A stretch of 13,898 nt of DNA from Clostridiales bacterium UBA4821 (lineage in GTDB: Bacteria; Bacillota; Clostridia; Acetivibrionales; UBA4821). The first letter of the stretch is position 1. Every line of letters starts with the position of its first letter. The stretch covers positions 1 to 13,898 of the forward strand of contig DHFP01000257.1 in assembly GCA_002402315.1 (NCBI GenBank), written 5' to 3'. Below, piece after piece: positions 7,561 to 13,898 of this stretch. The translations under genes and the position numbers were made by a program. Below the pieces are notes generated by a model. It was not told where the DNA came from. It saw only the letters and a program-made list of their open reading frames with translations, and searched no databases.

Positions 7561-8706
7561 ATGTTTAGAAAGCTATGTACAGTTTTGCTGATTTGCTCCA
7601 TACTTCTCGCACTGCCCTTGTTAGCCGGCTGCAGGGCAAAGAGTACAGATGCAGCTAATGGTCAATCAGGTCAGGATACAGGGAATGAACAGGAAAAAAC
7701 CAAAAAGAATATAAGAGTTGGCTTTATATATATAGGTTCAGCAAATGACGGAGGCTGGAGTTATTCACATGACCAAGGCAGATTGTATTTGGAAAGAAAA
7801 CTGGGAGTGCAGACCGTTTACAAGGAATTGGTGCCTGAAGGAGAAGGCGTCAACCAAGTAATGGAGGATATGATAAAGGAAGGCGTTAATGTTATCTTTG
7901 CTACAAGCTTTGGATACATGGATCATGTAGAAAAAATGGCACGGGAATATCCGGAGATCATATTTTTTCACTGTTCGGGAAATAAAACCGGAGAAAACCT
8001 TTCCAGTTACTTTGGAAGAATAGAAGAACCTAGATATTTATCAGGTATTGTTGCGGGAATGAAGACAAAGAGCAATACTATTGGCTACGTTGCAGCATAT
8101 GAGATTCCCGAGGTTATACGGGGGATTAACGCATTTACCCGTGGAGTCCGATCTGTTAATCCGGAAGCAAAAGTTGTAGTCAAATGGACTCATACGTGGG
8201 ATGACAGGGAAAAAGGCGGAAAGGCTGCAGAAGAATTAATAAATCTGGGTGCGGATATCATAGCTCAGCATCAGGACAGTGATGAACCGCAGAAAGCAGC
8301 CGAAAAAAGGGGTGTTTGGTCAATCGGATACCATGCAGGTATGAAAGATAAAGCCCCTAAAGCATACCTGACAGCTCCGGTTTGGAACTGGGGGCCTTAT
8401 TATGAAAGCCAGGTTAAGGCTATTATGGACGGAACATGGAAGCCGTCAAACTATTTGGGCGGTATGAATGAGAAAATAGTACAACTCGATGCATGTACAG
8501 AGTTAGTACCGCAAGAAGCCAAGGAAAAGGCAGCAGAAGCTGAGGCACGGATAAAAAACGGCACTTTGAGTATATTTAGCGGCCCCATAAAGGATCAGAA
8601 CGGTAAGGTTAAAGTGCAGGCGGGGGAGACATTGACAGATAAAGAATTAAACGGGATGTTCTGGTTTGTTGAAGGTGTTGAGGGAAAGATTTCGAGAGGA
8701 CTTTAG
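7561..8706 (+). CDS. BMP/Med-family substrate-binding lipoprotein
   Basis: Extracellular solute-binding protein of the basic membrane protein (BmpA/PnrA/Med) family, which captures nucleosides or related ligands for an ABC importer. The N-terminus is a lipoprotein signal with lipobox LLAGC (Cys24), followed by a Ser/Gly/Gln/Glu-rich linker (~25-50). The family opening VGFIYIGSANDGGWSYSHD starts at ~53. YFGRIEEPRYLSGIVAGM, GYVAAYEIPEVIRGINAF, the AQHQDSDEP block and APVWNWGPYY are typical of the fold. At 381 residues it is full length. Neither the ATPase nor the permease genes follow, which is unusual: the next gene is an unrelated membrane protein. It is therefore an orphan binding protein that either serves a transporter encoded elsewhere or works as a sensor. 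It shares a 140-base upstream gap with the divergent Memo gene. The ligand cannot be assigned. Confidence 0.94.
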   Translation: MFRKLCTVLLICSILLALPLLAGCRAKSTDAANGQSGQDTGNEQEKTKKNIRVGFIYIGSANDGGWSYSHDQGRLYLERKLGVQTVYKELVPEGEGVNQVMEDMIKEGVNVIFATSFGYMDHVEKMAREYPEIIFFHCSGNKTGENLSSYFGRIEEPRYLSGIVAGMKTKSNTIGYVAAYEIPEVIRGINAFTRGVRSVNPEAKVVVKWTHTWDDREKGGKAAEELINLGADIIAQHQDSDEPQKAAEKRGVWSIGYHAGMKDKAPKAYLTAPVWNWGPYYESQVKAIMDGTWKPSNYLGGMNEKIVQLDACTELVPQEAKEKAAEAEARIKNGTLSIFSGPIKDQNGKVKVQAGETLTDKELNGMFWFVEGVEGKISRGL

Positions 8707-8840
8707 AGATATAATCTATTGAGCAAGTACCAATAATATAATCAGGAGGCGTGTTTTAAAATCTTTTGCGGATTTATCAATAACCACGGCGGTCGAAACA
8801 TATAATATTCCAGCAGGCTTTTCTTCAGGGGTCAGTTGAA

Positions 8841-9314
8841 GTGACCAGCGACGTTATTTTACTGGTAGTTGTTTTAATACTTGGTATTCTTTCAAAGTCG
8901 AATGTAACGGCGGCAGCAGCAGCAGCCTTATTACTTATGAAATTTTTCAGCCTCGAAAGATTTCTTCCTCTGATTGAGAGACGGAGCCTGGAGGTAGGTC
9001 TTCTTTTTCTTAACTTATCTGTTTTAATACCTATGATGCTGAATGAAGATCTTCTAAACGACATACTGAAGACTCTTACATCATGGGCTGGAATTGTTGC
9101 AATAGCAGCAGGTATAATAGCAAGCCAGCTTAACGCCAGCGGGTATGAATTTGTTAAAGCGTATCCGCAGTATGTAATAGGAATAATTGTAGGTACCATG
9201 ATAGGTATTATCTTCCTAAAGGGATTTCCTGTCGGCCCCCTTATGGCAGGTGGTATAATGTTTGTGTTTATAAAGGTAGTTGAAGAAGTTGTTAGACTGG
9301 TTTTTAATAGGTAA
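8841..9314 (+). CDS. DUF441 (UPF0756, YeaL-like) membrane protein
   Basis: An integral membrane protein of 157 residues with about four to five hydrophobic segments. The order of conserved blocks matches E. coli YeaL: an opening TM segment, the short FLPLIERRSLEVGLLFLNLSV block, PMMLNEDLL, the SWAGIVAIAAGIIAS segment, YPQYVIGIIVGTMIGI, and FLKGFPVGPLMAGG near the end. The function of this family is unknown. The start is GTG at 8841, with AGGGGTC (8827-8833) as a modest ribosome site. The 134-base gap after the BMP gene holds no convincing terminator, so weak co-transcription is possible. An unused AGGAGG stands at 8745-8750 in that gap with only a two-codon frame after it. The TAA stop overlaps the left arm of a palindrome shared with the convergent exporter gene. 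Confidence 0.93.
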   Translation: MTSDVILLVVVLILGILSKSNVTAAAAAALLLMKFFSLERFLPLIERRSLEVGLLFLNLSVLIPMMLNEDLLNDILKTLTSWAGIVAIAAGIIASQLNASGYEFVKAYPQYVIGIIVGTMIGIIFLKGFPVGPLMAGGIMFVFIKVVEEVVRLVFNR

Positions 9315-9349
9315 CAGGAACCGTCCCTGTGCTTCCTACTGTTCCTGTT
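9313..9349. repeat. REP-like palindrome over two convergent stop codons
   Basis: AACAGGAAC (9313-9321) and GTTCCTGTT (9341-9349) are perfect 9-bp inverted arms with a 19-base loop. The left arm overlaps the DUF441 stop; the right arm encodes the last residues of the MFS protein (QQEQ). The hairpin could act as a bidirectional terminator, although no T-run follows on either strand. The GGAACCGTCCCTGTG core resembles GGGACGGTTC-type dispersed repeats that I recall from other anaerobic Gram-positives; this needs a genome-wide count. Confidence 0.55.
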
Positions 9350-10574
9350 GAAATTCAAGCATCTTCTTATGATCAACGAAGATAATTGATAAAATTCCTA
9401 TAATCAGGGCTATGGAAGCAGGAACCAGGAACAATACCAGATTGCCTGTTTTCTCAAGCAAACTAAAAACCGGAGGACCGGCAGCTACACCTAGAAAACG
9501 TACGCTTCCATAAAAACATGTCACAGCTCCCCTCTTGGCAGTTTTGGTACAGCTGGTAACCATGGTATTTAAAGAAGGCAGTACCATGCCTACCCCAAGC
9601 CCCATTAGTGAAATGAGTACTATAAGGACTATAAAATTTTCAAAAAAGGCGCCGACAACCATTGATACGGTTAATATTCCCATACCGGCAATCACAAATA
9701 TTTTATATATTAATTTCCCGTTCTTTAATATTATGCCTGAAAGTAATGAAACAATAGTCATTACAAGAACCGGAACAGCAATTATAAATCCTTTCATTAA
9801 ATCAACAATTCCATGCCTCTCTTCTAAAATGTCCGAGATGTATGATAGGACACCAAATAAGATGAATAATGCTATCATTCCGGCAAGAAAGCTAACTATA
9901 AGTGAAAAACCTTTATTTTTAAATGTTTCTCCAATACCGGAAAGGTAATTCTTAAACGATTGCTTGGCCCGTTGGGATTTTGGTTCTTTTACTATAAAAG
10001 CCAGCAGCAGTATCACGGGTATTGCTATCACAGGGTAAATGTAGAATACCGTATACCAGAGCATAAACAATCCTACAAGGGAACCCAAAATTGGGCTTAT
10101 AACCTTGCCAAACCCATTTGATGCTTCAAGAAATCCAAGAACCTTACTCCTGTCTGCAGAAGTAAACAGGTCGCCGACAAGCGTCATTGCAACGGGGGCT
10201 GTTCCGGCTGCTCCTATACCTTGAATTACTCTTCCGGCAAGCATTACACCAAAGGGGTTTGCCATGAATAATGGAGCCAGTCCGGAAACCAAGCCGCCCA
10301 GAGCGTATGTAATAAGTGCAGGAATTAGTATTATCTTTCTTCCAAACCTGTCGGATAAAAATCCCAATATTGGTATAGTTATGCCTGCAGGTATTGAGAA
10401 TAAAGTAATAAACAGATTAGCCTCAAAGTCAGAAATAACTAGCTGCGACCGTATTCGGGGAAGCAGGGGTATAAGTATGGAATTCCCGAGAACCATTAAA
10501 AAAGGGATTCCAACAAGTGACGAAATAACGCCAAAAGCTGGCTTACTGCTTGAAGACGCTTTGTTTTCTGTCAT
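9336..10574 (-). CDS. MFS drug:H+ antiporter-type exporter
   Basis: A 412-residue major facilitator of the 12-TM DHA1 type, probably a proton-driven exporter of small organic molecules in the inner membrane. The loop between TM2 and TM3 carries motif A, GFLSDRFGRK (71-80). The segment GFGKVISPILGSLVG has the spacing of motif C, the signature of antiporters in this family. RVIQGIGAAGTAPVAMTL around TM4 is also typical of multidrug exporters. A central cytoplasmic loop lies near KEPKSQRAKQSFKNYL, separating the two six-helix halves. The ATG at 10574 follows GAGGTG. It lies 105 bases downstream of the PLP enzyme gene on the same strand, so it may be expressed with it, though I see no evidence either way. 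The substrate is unknown. The 3' end is built into the palindrome at 9313-9349. Confidence 0.93.
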   Translation of the reverse strand: MTENKASSSSKPAFGVISSLVGIPFLMVLGNSILIPLLPRIRSQLVISDFEANLFITLFSIPAGITIPILGFLSDRFGRKIILIPALITYALGGLVSGLAPLFMANPFGVMLAGRVIQGIGAAGTAPVAMTLVGDLFTSADRSKVLGFLEASNGFGKVISPILGSLVGLFMLWYTVFYIYPVIAIPVILLLAFIVKEPKSQRAKQSFKNYLSGIGETFKNKGFSLIVSFLAGMIALFILFGVLSYISDILEERHGIVDLMKGFIIAVPVLVMTIVSLLSGIILKNGKLIYKIFVIAGMGILTVSMVVGAFFENFIVLIVLISLMGLGVGMVLPSLNTMVTSCTKTAKRGAVTCFYGSVRFLGVAAGPPVFSLLEKTGNLVLFLVPASIALIIGILSIIFVDHKKMLEFQQEQ

Positions 10575-10679
10575 ATTTTCACCTCAAAAATGATAAGTGC
10601 AATGAAAGTCCAAATAGAGTTTTGATTCACTTTAATATTTGTATATACCAGTGAAAATATGCAGTTTTATTCTGTATCC

Positions 10680-11789
10680 TTAAACACCAGTTGTGCCGGT
10701 GAAAGTAAGCAGTACATTTTCACCGGGTTGTATCACACCGTCCTTGATAGCTTTCAATATCCCCATGCCGCTGAGAATGCCGGCTTTTTCAGTAATAACC
10801 TGCTCATTATTAATTTTTTTGGATTTAAGTTTTAGACCGCAGTTCCTGATTATTTTCAGCATCTCATCTTCCAGACGGTTGTACTCCGGCAAGTCTATAC
10901 AATAGAAGGTTCCGCCGTTTTCTTTTAATACCTTGTACAAATAACGGTAGTTGGATTCGGGACGGGTGGAATAAAGAGTTGGTTCAATGACATTCCGGGG
11001 GTATAAATTAATATCATCAGAGGTTAAATAATCCCTGCTGCTGATCCAGGCGTTATACATCGGGCAGATACCGGCTTGCTGTACCCCTATAAAACCTGGA
11101 ACTTTACTTGTTTGCAGCCCGTCATTGATAAGGGAATAAAGCTTCTTATAAAATCCTACGGGCCCATGTCCTCCGGAGATGGCCTGACTGGTCCAGTCAA
11201 ATGCTACATCATTTTCCTTCATGTATTCCAGAACAAACATAGTCCGACAGGAGTTGGATTCCAATTGATGCTCAATGGATGGAACCAGTGGAAACCTGTT
11301 TTCTCTTGCAAATGCCTGGGCGTAGGCATGAACCTCCCATTCAGGTTTGTCGATAATTTTAATATCATGAAGTTTTTCATCAATTACTGAAAAGTCAAAT
11401 TTATACGAAGACATTTTTGGAATAAATATATGGGCCTTGAGTCTTTTATGTTTACTGTATCTTGCTGCAGCGATTCCTGTATTACCGGATGAGCAGACTA
11501 CCAATTCCCGTGCACCCTGTTCAATGCTTCGAGCTATGGAAATGCAGGCGACTGAAGATTTAAAATTACCGTCTGCCATCAAGGAAGACATATCAAGGAC
11601 GAATATATTTGCACCGTTATAGTTTATGGGGCCCAGGATTCGGCAGCCTTCCCGTATTGAGGTGCTCTCAAGCAGGCCCAGGTCAATGCCGGGTTGAAAT
11701 GATTTGCAGTATCTTAAGATAATGCTGTTTTCTGCATTAACTTGTGGATGTATGTACTCTTTAAGATCAATACATGCGTATGTAAGCAT
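10680..11789 (-). CDS. PLP-dependent enzyme, threonine/cysteate synthase-like (fold type II)
   Basis: A fold-type II pyridoxal-phosphate enzyme of 369 residues. The Schiff-base Lys is likely K77 in DGNFKSS. The phosphate or cofactor loop is SSGNTG (100-105), a further Gly-rich loop is SGGHGP (205-210), and the chain ends at LTFTGTTGV. The stretch SQAISGGHGPVGFYKKL followed by PMYNAW (243-248) recalls archaeal cysteate synthase (VGSGTGG, then VPMYNAW), which converts O-phosphoserine and sulfite to cysteate, more than housekeeping threonine synthase. The N-terminal zinc-ribbon of that enzyme is missing. The reaction cannot be settled from sequence; a beta-replacement or elimination on a Ser/Thr-type substrate is the safe statement. 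The start ATG at 11789 follows GGAAGGAG. It is 93 bases downstream of spmB on the same strand, so co-transcription in the mother cell during sporulation is possible. Confidence 0.82.
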   Translation of the reverse strand: MLTYACIDLKEYIHPQVNAENSIILRYCKSFQPGIDLGLLESTSIREGCRILGPINYNGANIFVLDMSSLMADGNFKSSVACISIARSIEQGARELVVCSSGNTGIAAARYSKHKRLKAHIFIPKMSSYKFDFSVIDEKLHDIKIIDKPEWEVHAYAQAFARENRFPLVPSIEHQLESNSCRTMFVLEYMKENDVAFDWTSQAISGGHGPVGFYKKLYSLINDGLQTSKVPGFIGVQQAGICPMYNAWISSRDYLTSDDINLYPRNVIEPTLYSTRPESNYRYLYKVLKENGGTFYCIDLPEYNRLEDEMLKIIRNCGLKLKSKKINNEQVITEKAGILSGMGILKAIKDGVIQPGENVLLTFTGTTGV

Positions 11790-11882
11790 TATTTAATTCT
11801 CCTTCCTGTATGTATATGTTAGCGTGAAAAGGACCGATAACATAATATGCAGGAATTCACTGAAGTGAGACTGAAGACAAAA

Positions 11883-12419
11883 TTAAAAAAACATCTTCGC
11901 CACAACAAAAGCAATAAATATCGCCGCCAATTCGGTTGTTATTGCTGCTGCAAAGGCATGACGAAGGTTTTTTATACCTACAACCCCAAAATAGACTGTA
12001 ATTACATAAAAAATTGTTTCTGTCGACCCCGCAAGTATGGAGGCGAACTTCCCGATAAAAGATTCTGTTCCATGCTGTTTGAAGATATCTGCGAGCACAA
12101 TGGTATACCCTGACCCCGAAAAGGGTTTGATAAGTATCAGGGGCAGCACTTCGGGAGGGAAGTTCATAAAGCCGGTAATGGGTTTTAGACATCCAATCAA
12201 GATATATAACAGCCCCGAGCAGTTCATTAGATCAATAGCAATAAAAATGGCTATCAGATAAGGAGCAATTTTATTTGTTATATCTATACCTTCCTTTGCG
12301 CCCTCGATAAAGGTTTCAAATACATTTACATCCTTCCAGTAACCTATGGATAGAATTATTAGTATGACAACCGGTATTAAGAATGCTGCAAATAGGTCCA
12401 ATAAAGCTGATAGGTTCAT
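11883..12419 (-). CDS. spmB: Spore maturation protein B
   Basis: Polytopic membrane protein of the nucleoside-recognition (Gate) family, 178 residues, needed with SpmA for proper dehydration of the spore core in Bacillus and Clostridium. The block PPEVLPLILIKPFSGSG and the run STETIFYVITVYFGVVGIK match B. subtilis SpmB (PAEVVPLALIRPISG; STDTTLYVLTVYFGAVGIK). The ATG overlaps the spmA stop as ATGA (12419-12416), so translation is coupled; AGAGGGGA just upstream is its ribosome site inside spmA. It is intact. What the SpmA/SpmB pair transports is not known. Confidence 0.95.
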   Translation of the reverse strand: MNLSALLDLFAAFLIPVVILIILSIGYWKDVNVFETFIEGAKEGIDITNKIAPYLIAIFIAIDLMNCSGLLYILIGCLKPITGFMNFPPEVLPLILIKPFSGSGYTIVLADIFKQHGTESFIGKFASILAGSTETIFYVITVYFGVVGIKNLRHAFAAAITTELAAIFIAFVVAKMFF

Positions 12420-13003
12420 GGTCCCCTCTTTGAGTAAATTTTTTCATATATCTTTGTAATAATGATTCCTGCAATAAGCGTCAGGAAGGTGGCTAAGGTA
12501 ATTGCCGGCATAACATTTGTCGGATCTTTGGAGCCCAGCAGGTTTCGGATGAAGATAGTATTTGTATGAATTAATTGAATCATAAATGAATTTACTACAA
12601 TAAACATGCACATGCTGTTTGATGCAGTATCCTTAAAAGGGTTGAGCTTCTGCAATTCCTTCATGGCTTTAAGCCCGAATGCTGTCGCGGCATTGCCTAT
12701 ACCCATCATGTTTGCAACAAGGCTCATTGTCACAGAACGAAAAGCCGGATGGTCCGGAGGTATTTCGGGAAAAACCCGCATAATAGCCGGTTTTACTGCT
12801 GCAGCTATCTTTTCAATCATGTTGGCCTTCTCTGCAATCCTCATTATGCCCAGCCACAAACACATATTACCCATGAGCTTAAAGCAGAACATTACTGCTT
12901 CAGCAGGAGAAGTCAGGATGCTGTTATTGATAAGATTTGTTTTGCCGGTAATTGCGGCTGTAATTATGCTCAGAACAATTATTGCAAACCAGATAAAGTT
13001 CAA
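12416..13003 (-). CDS. spmA: Spore maturation protein A
   Basis: First gene of the spmAB pair and membrane partner of SpmB in spore core dehydration. The blocks LWLGIMRIAEKANMIEKI, then FPEIPPDHPA, and ANMMGIGNAATAFGLKAMKEL match B. subtilis SpmA (FWLGLMKIAEQSG; FPDIPPDHPA; ANFFGLGNAATPLGIKAM). I chose the TTG at 13003: AAGGAG (13016-13011) is seven bases from it, but only one base from the ATG at 13009, too close for use. The resulting N-terminus MNFIW also fits the MVNIIW start of the Bacillus protein. Upstream, TCATATTT (13063-13056) and AATATATT (13043-13036) faintly resemble a sigma-E promoter on the minus strand, as expected for this operon, but the spacing is not ideal and I do not call it separately. 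Confidence 0.95.
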   Translation of the reverse strand: MNFIWFAIIVLSIITAAITGKTNLINNSILTSPAEAVMFCFKLMGNMCLWLGIMRIAEKANMIEKIAAAVKPAIMRVFPEIPPDHPAFRSVTMSLVANMMGIGNAATAFGLKAMKELQKLNPFKDTASNSMCMFIVVNSFMIQLIHTNTIFIRNLLGSKDPTNVMPAITLATFLTLIAGIIITKIYEKIYSKRGP

Positions 13004-13135
13004 GCCCATTCTCCTTACGGAAGCTGCTAGTTAAAAATATATTCTCCAAAAAGAAAAATATGAATTGGGCGACACTTAGAAAAATTCATGATACATTTTT
13101 ACATTTATGATAAACTAAAAAAACTCCCTTTCTAT

Positions 13136-13158
13136 CTTCCCCTCACTTCAAGGGGAAG
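13136..13158. repeat. Left palindrome of the DUF559 module
   Basis: CTTCCCCT (13136-13143) and AGGGGAAG (13151-13158) form an 8-bp hairpin with a 7-base loop, 37 bases before the DUF559 start. It is an inverted copy of the unit at 13651-13680: both read CTTCCCCTCAC, two or three variable bases, then CAAGGGGAAG. A CTCCCT box lies outside each copy (13124-13129 here). Confidence 0.75.
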
Positions 13159-13194
13159 GAACAGAGGGGCTGCGAAGTAAATTGAGGTAAAAAT

Positions 13195-13578
13195 ATGCGA
13201 AGAAGAATACCTAAACATGTAAAGCAGCTAGCAGTAGAATTAAGGAAAAATCAAACAATAGCTGAACAGATAATATGGAGTAAAATAAGAAATAAAAAGC
13301 TTGGAGGGTTTCGCTTTACAAGGCAATACTCAATAGGCAGGTATATTGCTGACTTTTATTGTAGTAAAGCAAACAAAATAGTTGAAATAGATGGAAAGGT
13401 TCATGAAGAAAGAGATAGAAAGGAATACGATAAGATAAGGGAAGAAGTTATAAAAACGCATGGAATTAAGATAATACGATTTACCAATGATGAAATAGTG
13501 AGCAATTTGGAAGAAGTGTTAAGACGATTGCTGGAGATTTTGAATTCAAGCAGCCAGGTTCATATAGAAACAAAATGA
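13195..13578 (+). CDS. DUF559 endonuclease-like protein
   Basis: A 127-residue protein of the DUF559 family, small single-domain members of the restriction-endonuclease-like superfamily to which Vsr also belongs. Diagnostic blocks in order: LRKNQTIAEQIIWSKIRNKKLGG-type opening (~17-38), F-x-RQYSIGRYIADFYC (~40-55), IVEIDGKVHEE (~62-72), D-x-IREEVIKTHGIKIIRF (~79-95) and N-x-EI-x-NLEEVLRRL. The Asp of ADFYC and the Glu-x-Asp of VEIDG would be the metal-binding active site, and both are present, so the protein looks intact. Activity and target are unknown for the family. The ATG at 13195 follows TGAGGTA. It stands alone, divergent from spmA and bracketed by two inverted copies of a palindromic repeat, which suggests insertion as a unit. 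A link to the neighbouring spore genes is unlikely. Confidence 0.92.
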   Translation: MRRRIPKHVKQLAVELRKNQTIAEQIIWSKIRNKKLGGFRFTRQYSIGRYIADFYCSKANKIVEIDGKVHEERDRKEYDKIREEVIKTHGIKIIRFTNDEIVSNLEEVLRRLLEILNSSSQVHIETK

Positions 13579-13650
13579 CTTAAAAATCTATGGATTATCT
13601 TCAACGTAATTCTTATTTCTCCCCTAAAATACTCCAGAGTTTTACTAATT

Positions 13651-13680
13651 CCTCTTCCCCTTGATTGTGAGGGGAAGAGG
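13651..13680. repeat. Right palindrome of the DUF559 module
   Basis: CCTCTTCCCCT (13651-13661) and AGGGGAAGAGG (13670-13680) form a perfect 11-bp hairpin with an 8-base loop, 72 bases after the DUF559 stop. It is the inverted counterpart of 13136-13158. Beyond it, 13681-13731 is purine-rich (AGGGAG, GAGGGGAGG, GGAGGGGAG) and mirrors the pyrimidine CTCCCT box outside the left copy. Confidence 0.75.
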
Positions 13681-13807
13681 CTAGGAGTTAGGGAGCTTGA
13701 GGGGAGGATAGGAGGGGAGCAATAAATCCTTAAGGTATTGCCAATTGAAAAGCTGGTAGAAATTAATTGGAATACAAGATCTAAAAGTAGCATTGACGGA
13801 CAATAAT

Positions 13808-13836
13808 TTGATTTTTTTCTACATAAATTGTATAAT
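13808..13836 (+). promoter_or_regulatory. Near-consensus sigma-A promoter reading out of the window
   Basis: TTGATT (13808-13813), a 17-base spacer and a perfect TATAAT (13831-13836) predict a start near 13843 on the plus strand. No coding start with a ribosome site is visible in the last 55 bases, so the gene it serves lies beyond the right edge. Apart from this promoter and the right palindrome, the gene-free stretch 13579-13898 shows only purine-rich repeat debris. Confidence 0.6.
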
Positions 13837-13898
13837 TATTACAACGGGTATATTAGAGCTTATCCGCAAATAATTGTACTACTCATTGACTGCTGATT

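Noticed and set aside
8745..8765. A small gene after the AGGAGG at 8745-8750
   Set aside because: The nearest start, GTG, is one base away and meets a stop after two codons; no longer frame with a start fits.
8825..9376. 183-residue minus-strand frame opposite DUF441
   Set aside because: Antisense to a well-matched membrane protein; composition (Thr/Ile/Arg-rich) is what an inverted TM gene gives.
11857..12192. 111-residue minus-strand frame, and plus-strand frames at 11847-12113 and 12606-13034
   Set aside because: They lie over or opposite spmB and spmA, whose family matches are clear; the residues show no family and are shadows.
13560..13793. 77-residue minus-strand frame near the right end
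   Set aside because: It is made of the repeat palindrome and purine-rich flank, has no ribosome site and no recognisable residues.
1..13898. CRISPR arrays, tRNA or rRNA genes
   Set aside because: No regular repeat-spacer array and no tRNA or rRNA-like core sequences were seen on either strand.

Overview
The window reads as a chromosomal segment of an endospore-forming, moderately AT-rich member of the Clostridia (Bacillota). The reasons are the SpmA/SpmB pair (found only in spore formers), strong AGGAGG-type ribosome binding sites, frequent TTG/GTG starts, and a lipoprotein, NadE and HflX of clostridial type. No genus can be fixed from the sequence alone.

Layout. (1) 26-2038, minus: nadE, glutamine-dependent NAD+ synthetase. 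(2) 2039-4607: an accessory, damaged region. It holds direct repeats spaced exactly 21 bp, the 5' stub of an exported-protein gene, an internal IS66 transposase fragment, an intact cytosine-C5 DNA methyltransferase and a degraded Vsr mismatch endonuclease. The last two are divergent and flank an AT-rich control region with a 29-bp perfect palindrome. (3) 4608-6407, minus: hflX, with an N-terminal extension carrying a complete JAMM metalloprotease-like motif. (4) 6408-6703: a non-coding interval holding a long imperfect hairpin that looks like an undescribed structured RNA read on the plus strand. (5) 6704-7420, minus: a shortened, membrane-anchored Memo-family protein. (6) 7561-9314, plus: a BMP-family lipoprotein and a DUF441 membrane protein. 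(7) 9336-10574, minus: an MFS exporter, convergent with DUF441 and sharing a palindrome with it. (8) 10680-13003, minus: spmA-spmB and then a PLP enzyme resembling cysteate/threonine synthase. (9) 13120-13735: a DUF559 endonuclease gene bracketed by two inverted copies of a palindromic repeat. (10) A near-consensus sigma-A promoter at 13808-13836 fires out of the right end.

Most genes are single housekeeping or transport units and not one pathway. Two stretches form units of shared function or history. One is spmA-spmB, joined by an ATGA overlap. The other is the methyltransferase/Vsr island, where Vsr would normally repair T:G mismatches made by deamination of the 5-methylcytosine that the methyltransferase makes; here the repair partner is broken while the methyltransferase is intact.

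The most interesting items for follow-up are the candidate structured RNA (6510-6698), the palindrome-bracketed DUF559 module, the JAMM-HflX fusion, and the decayed Vsr beside an intact methyltransferase with an operator-like palindrome.
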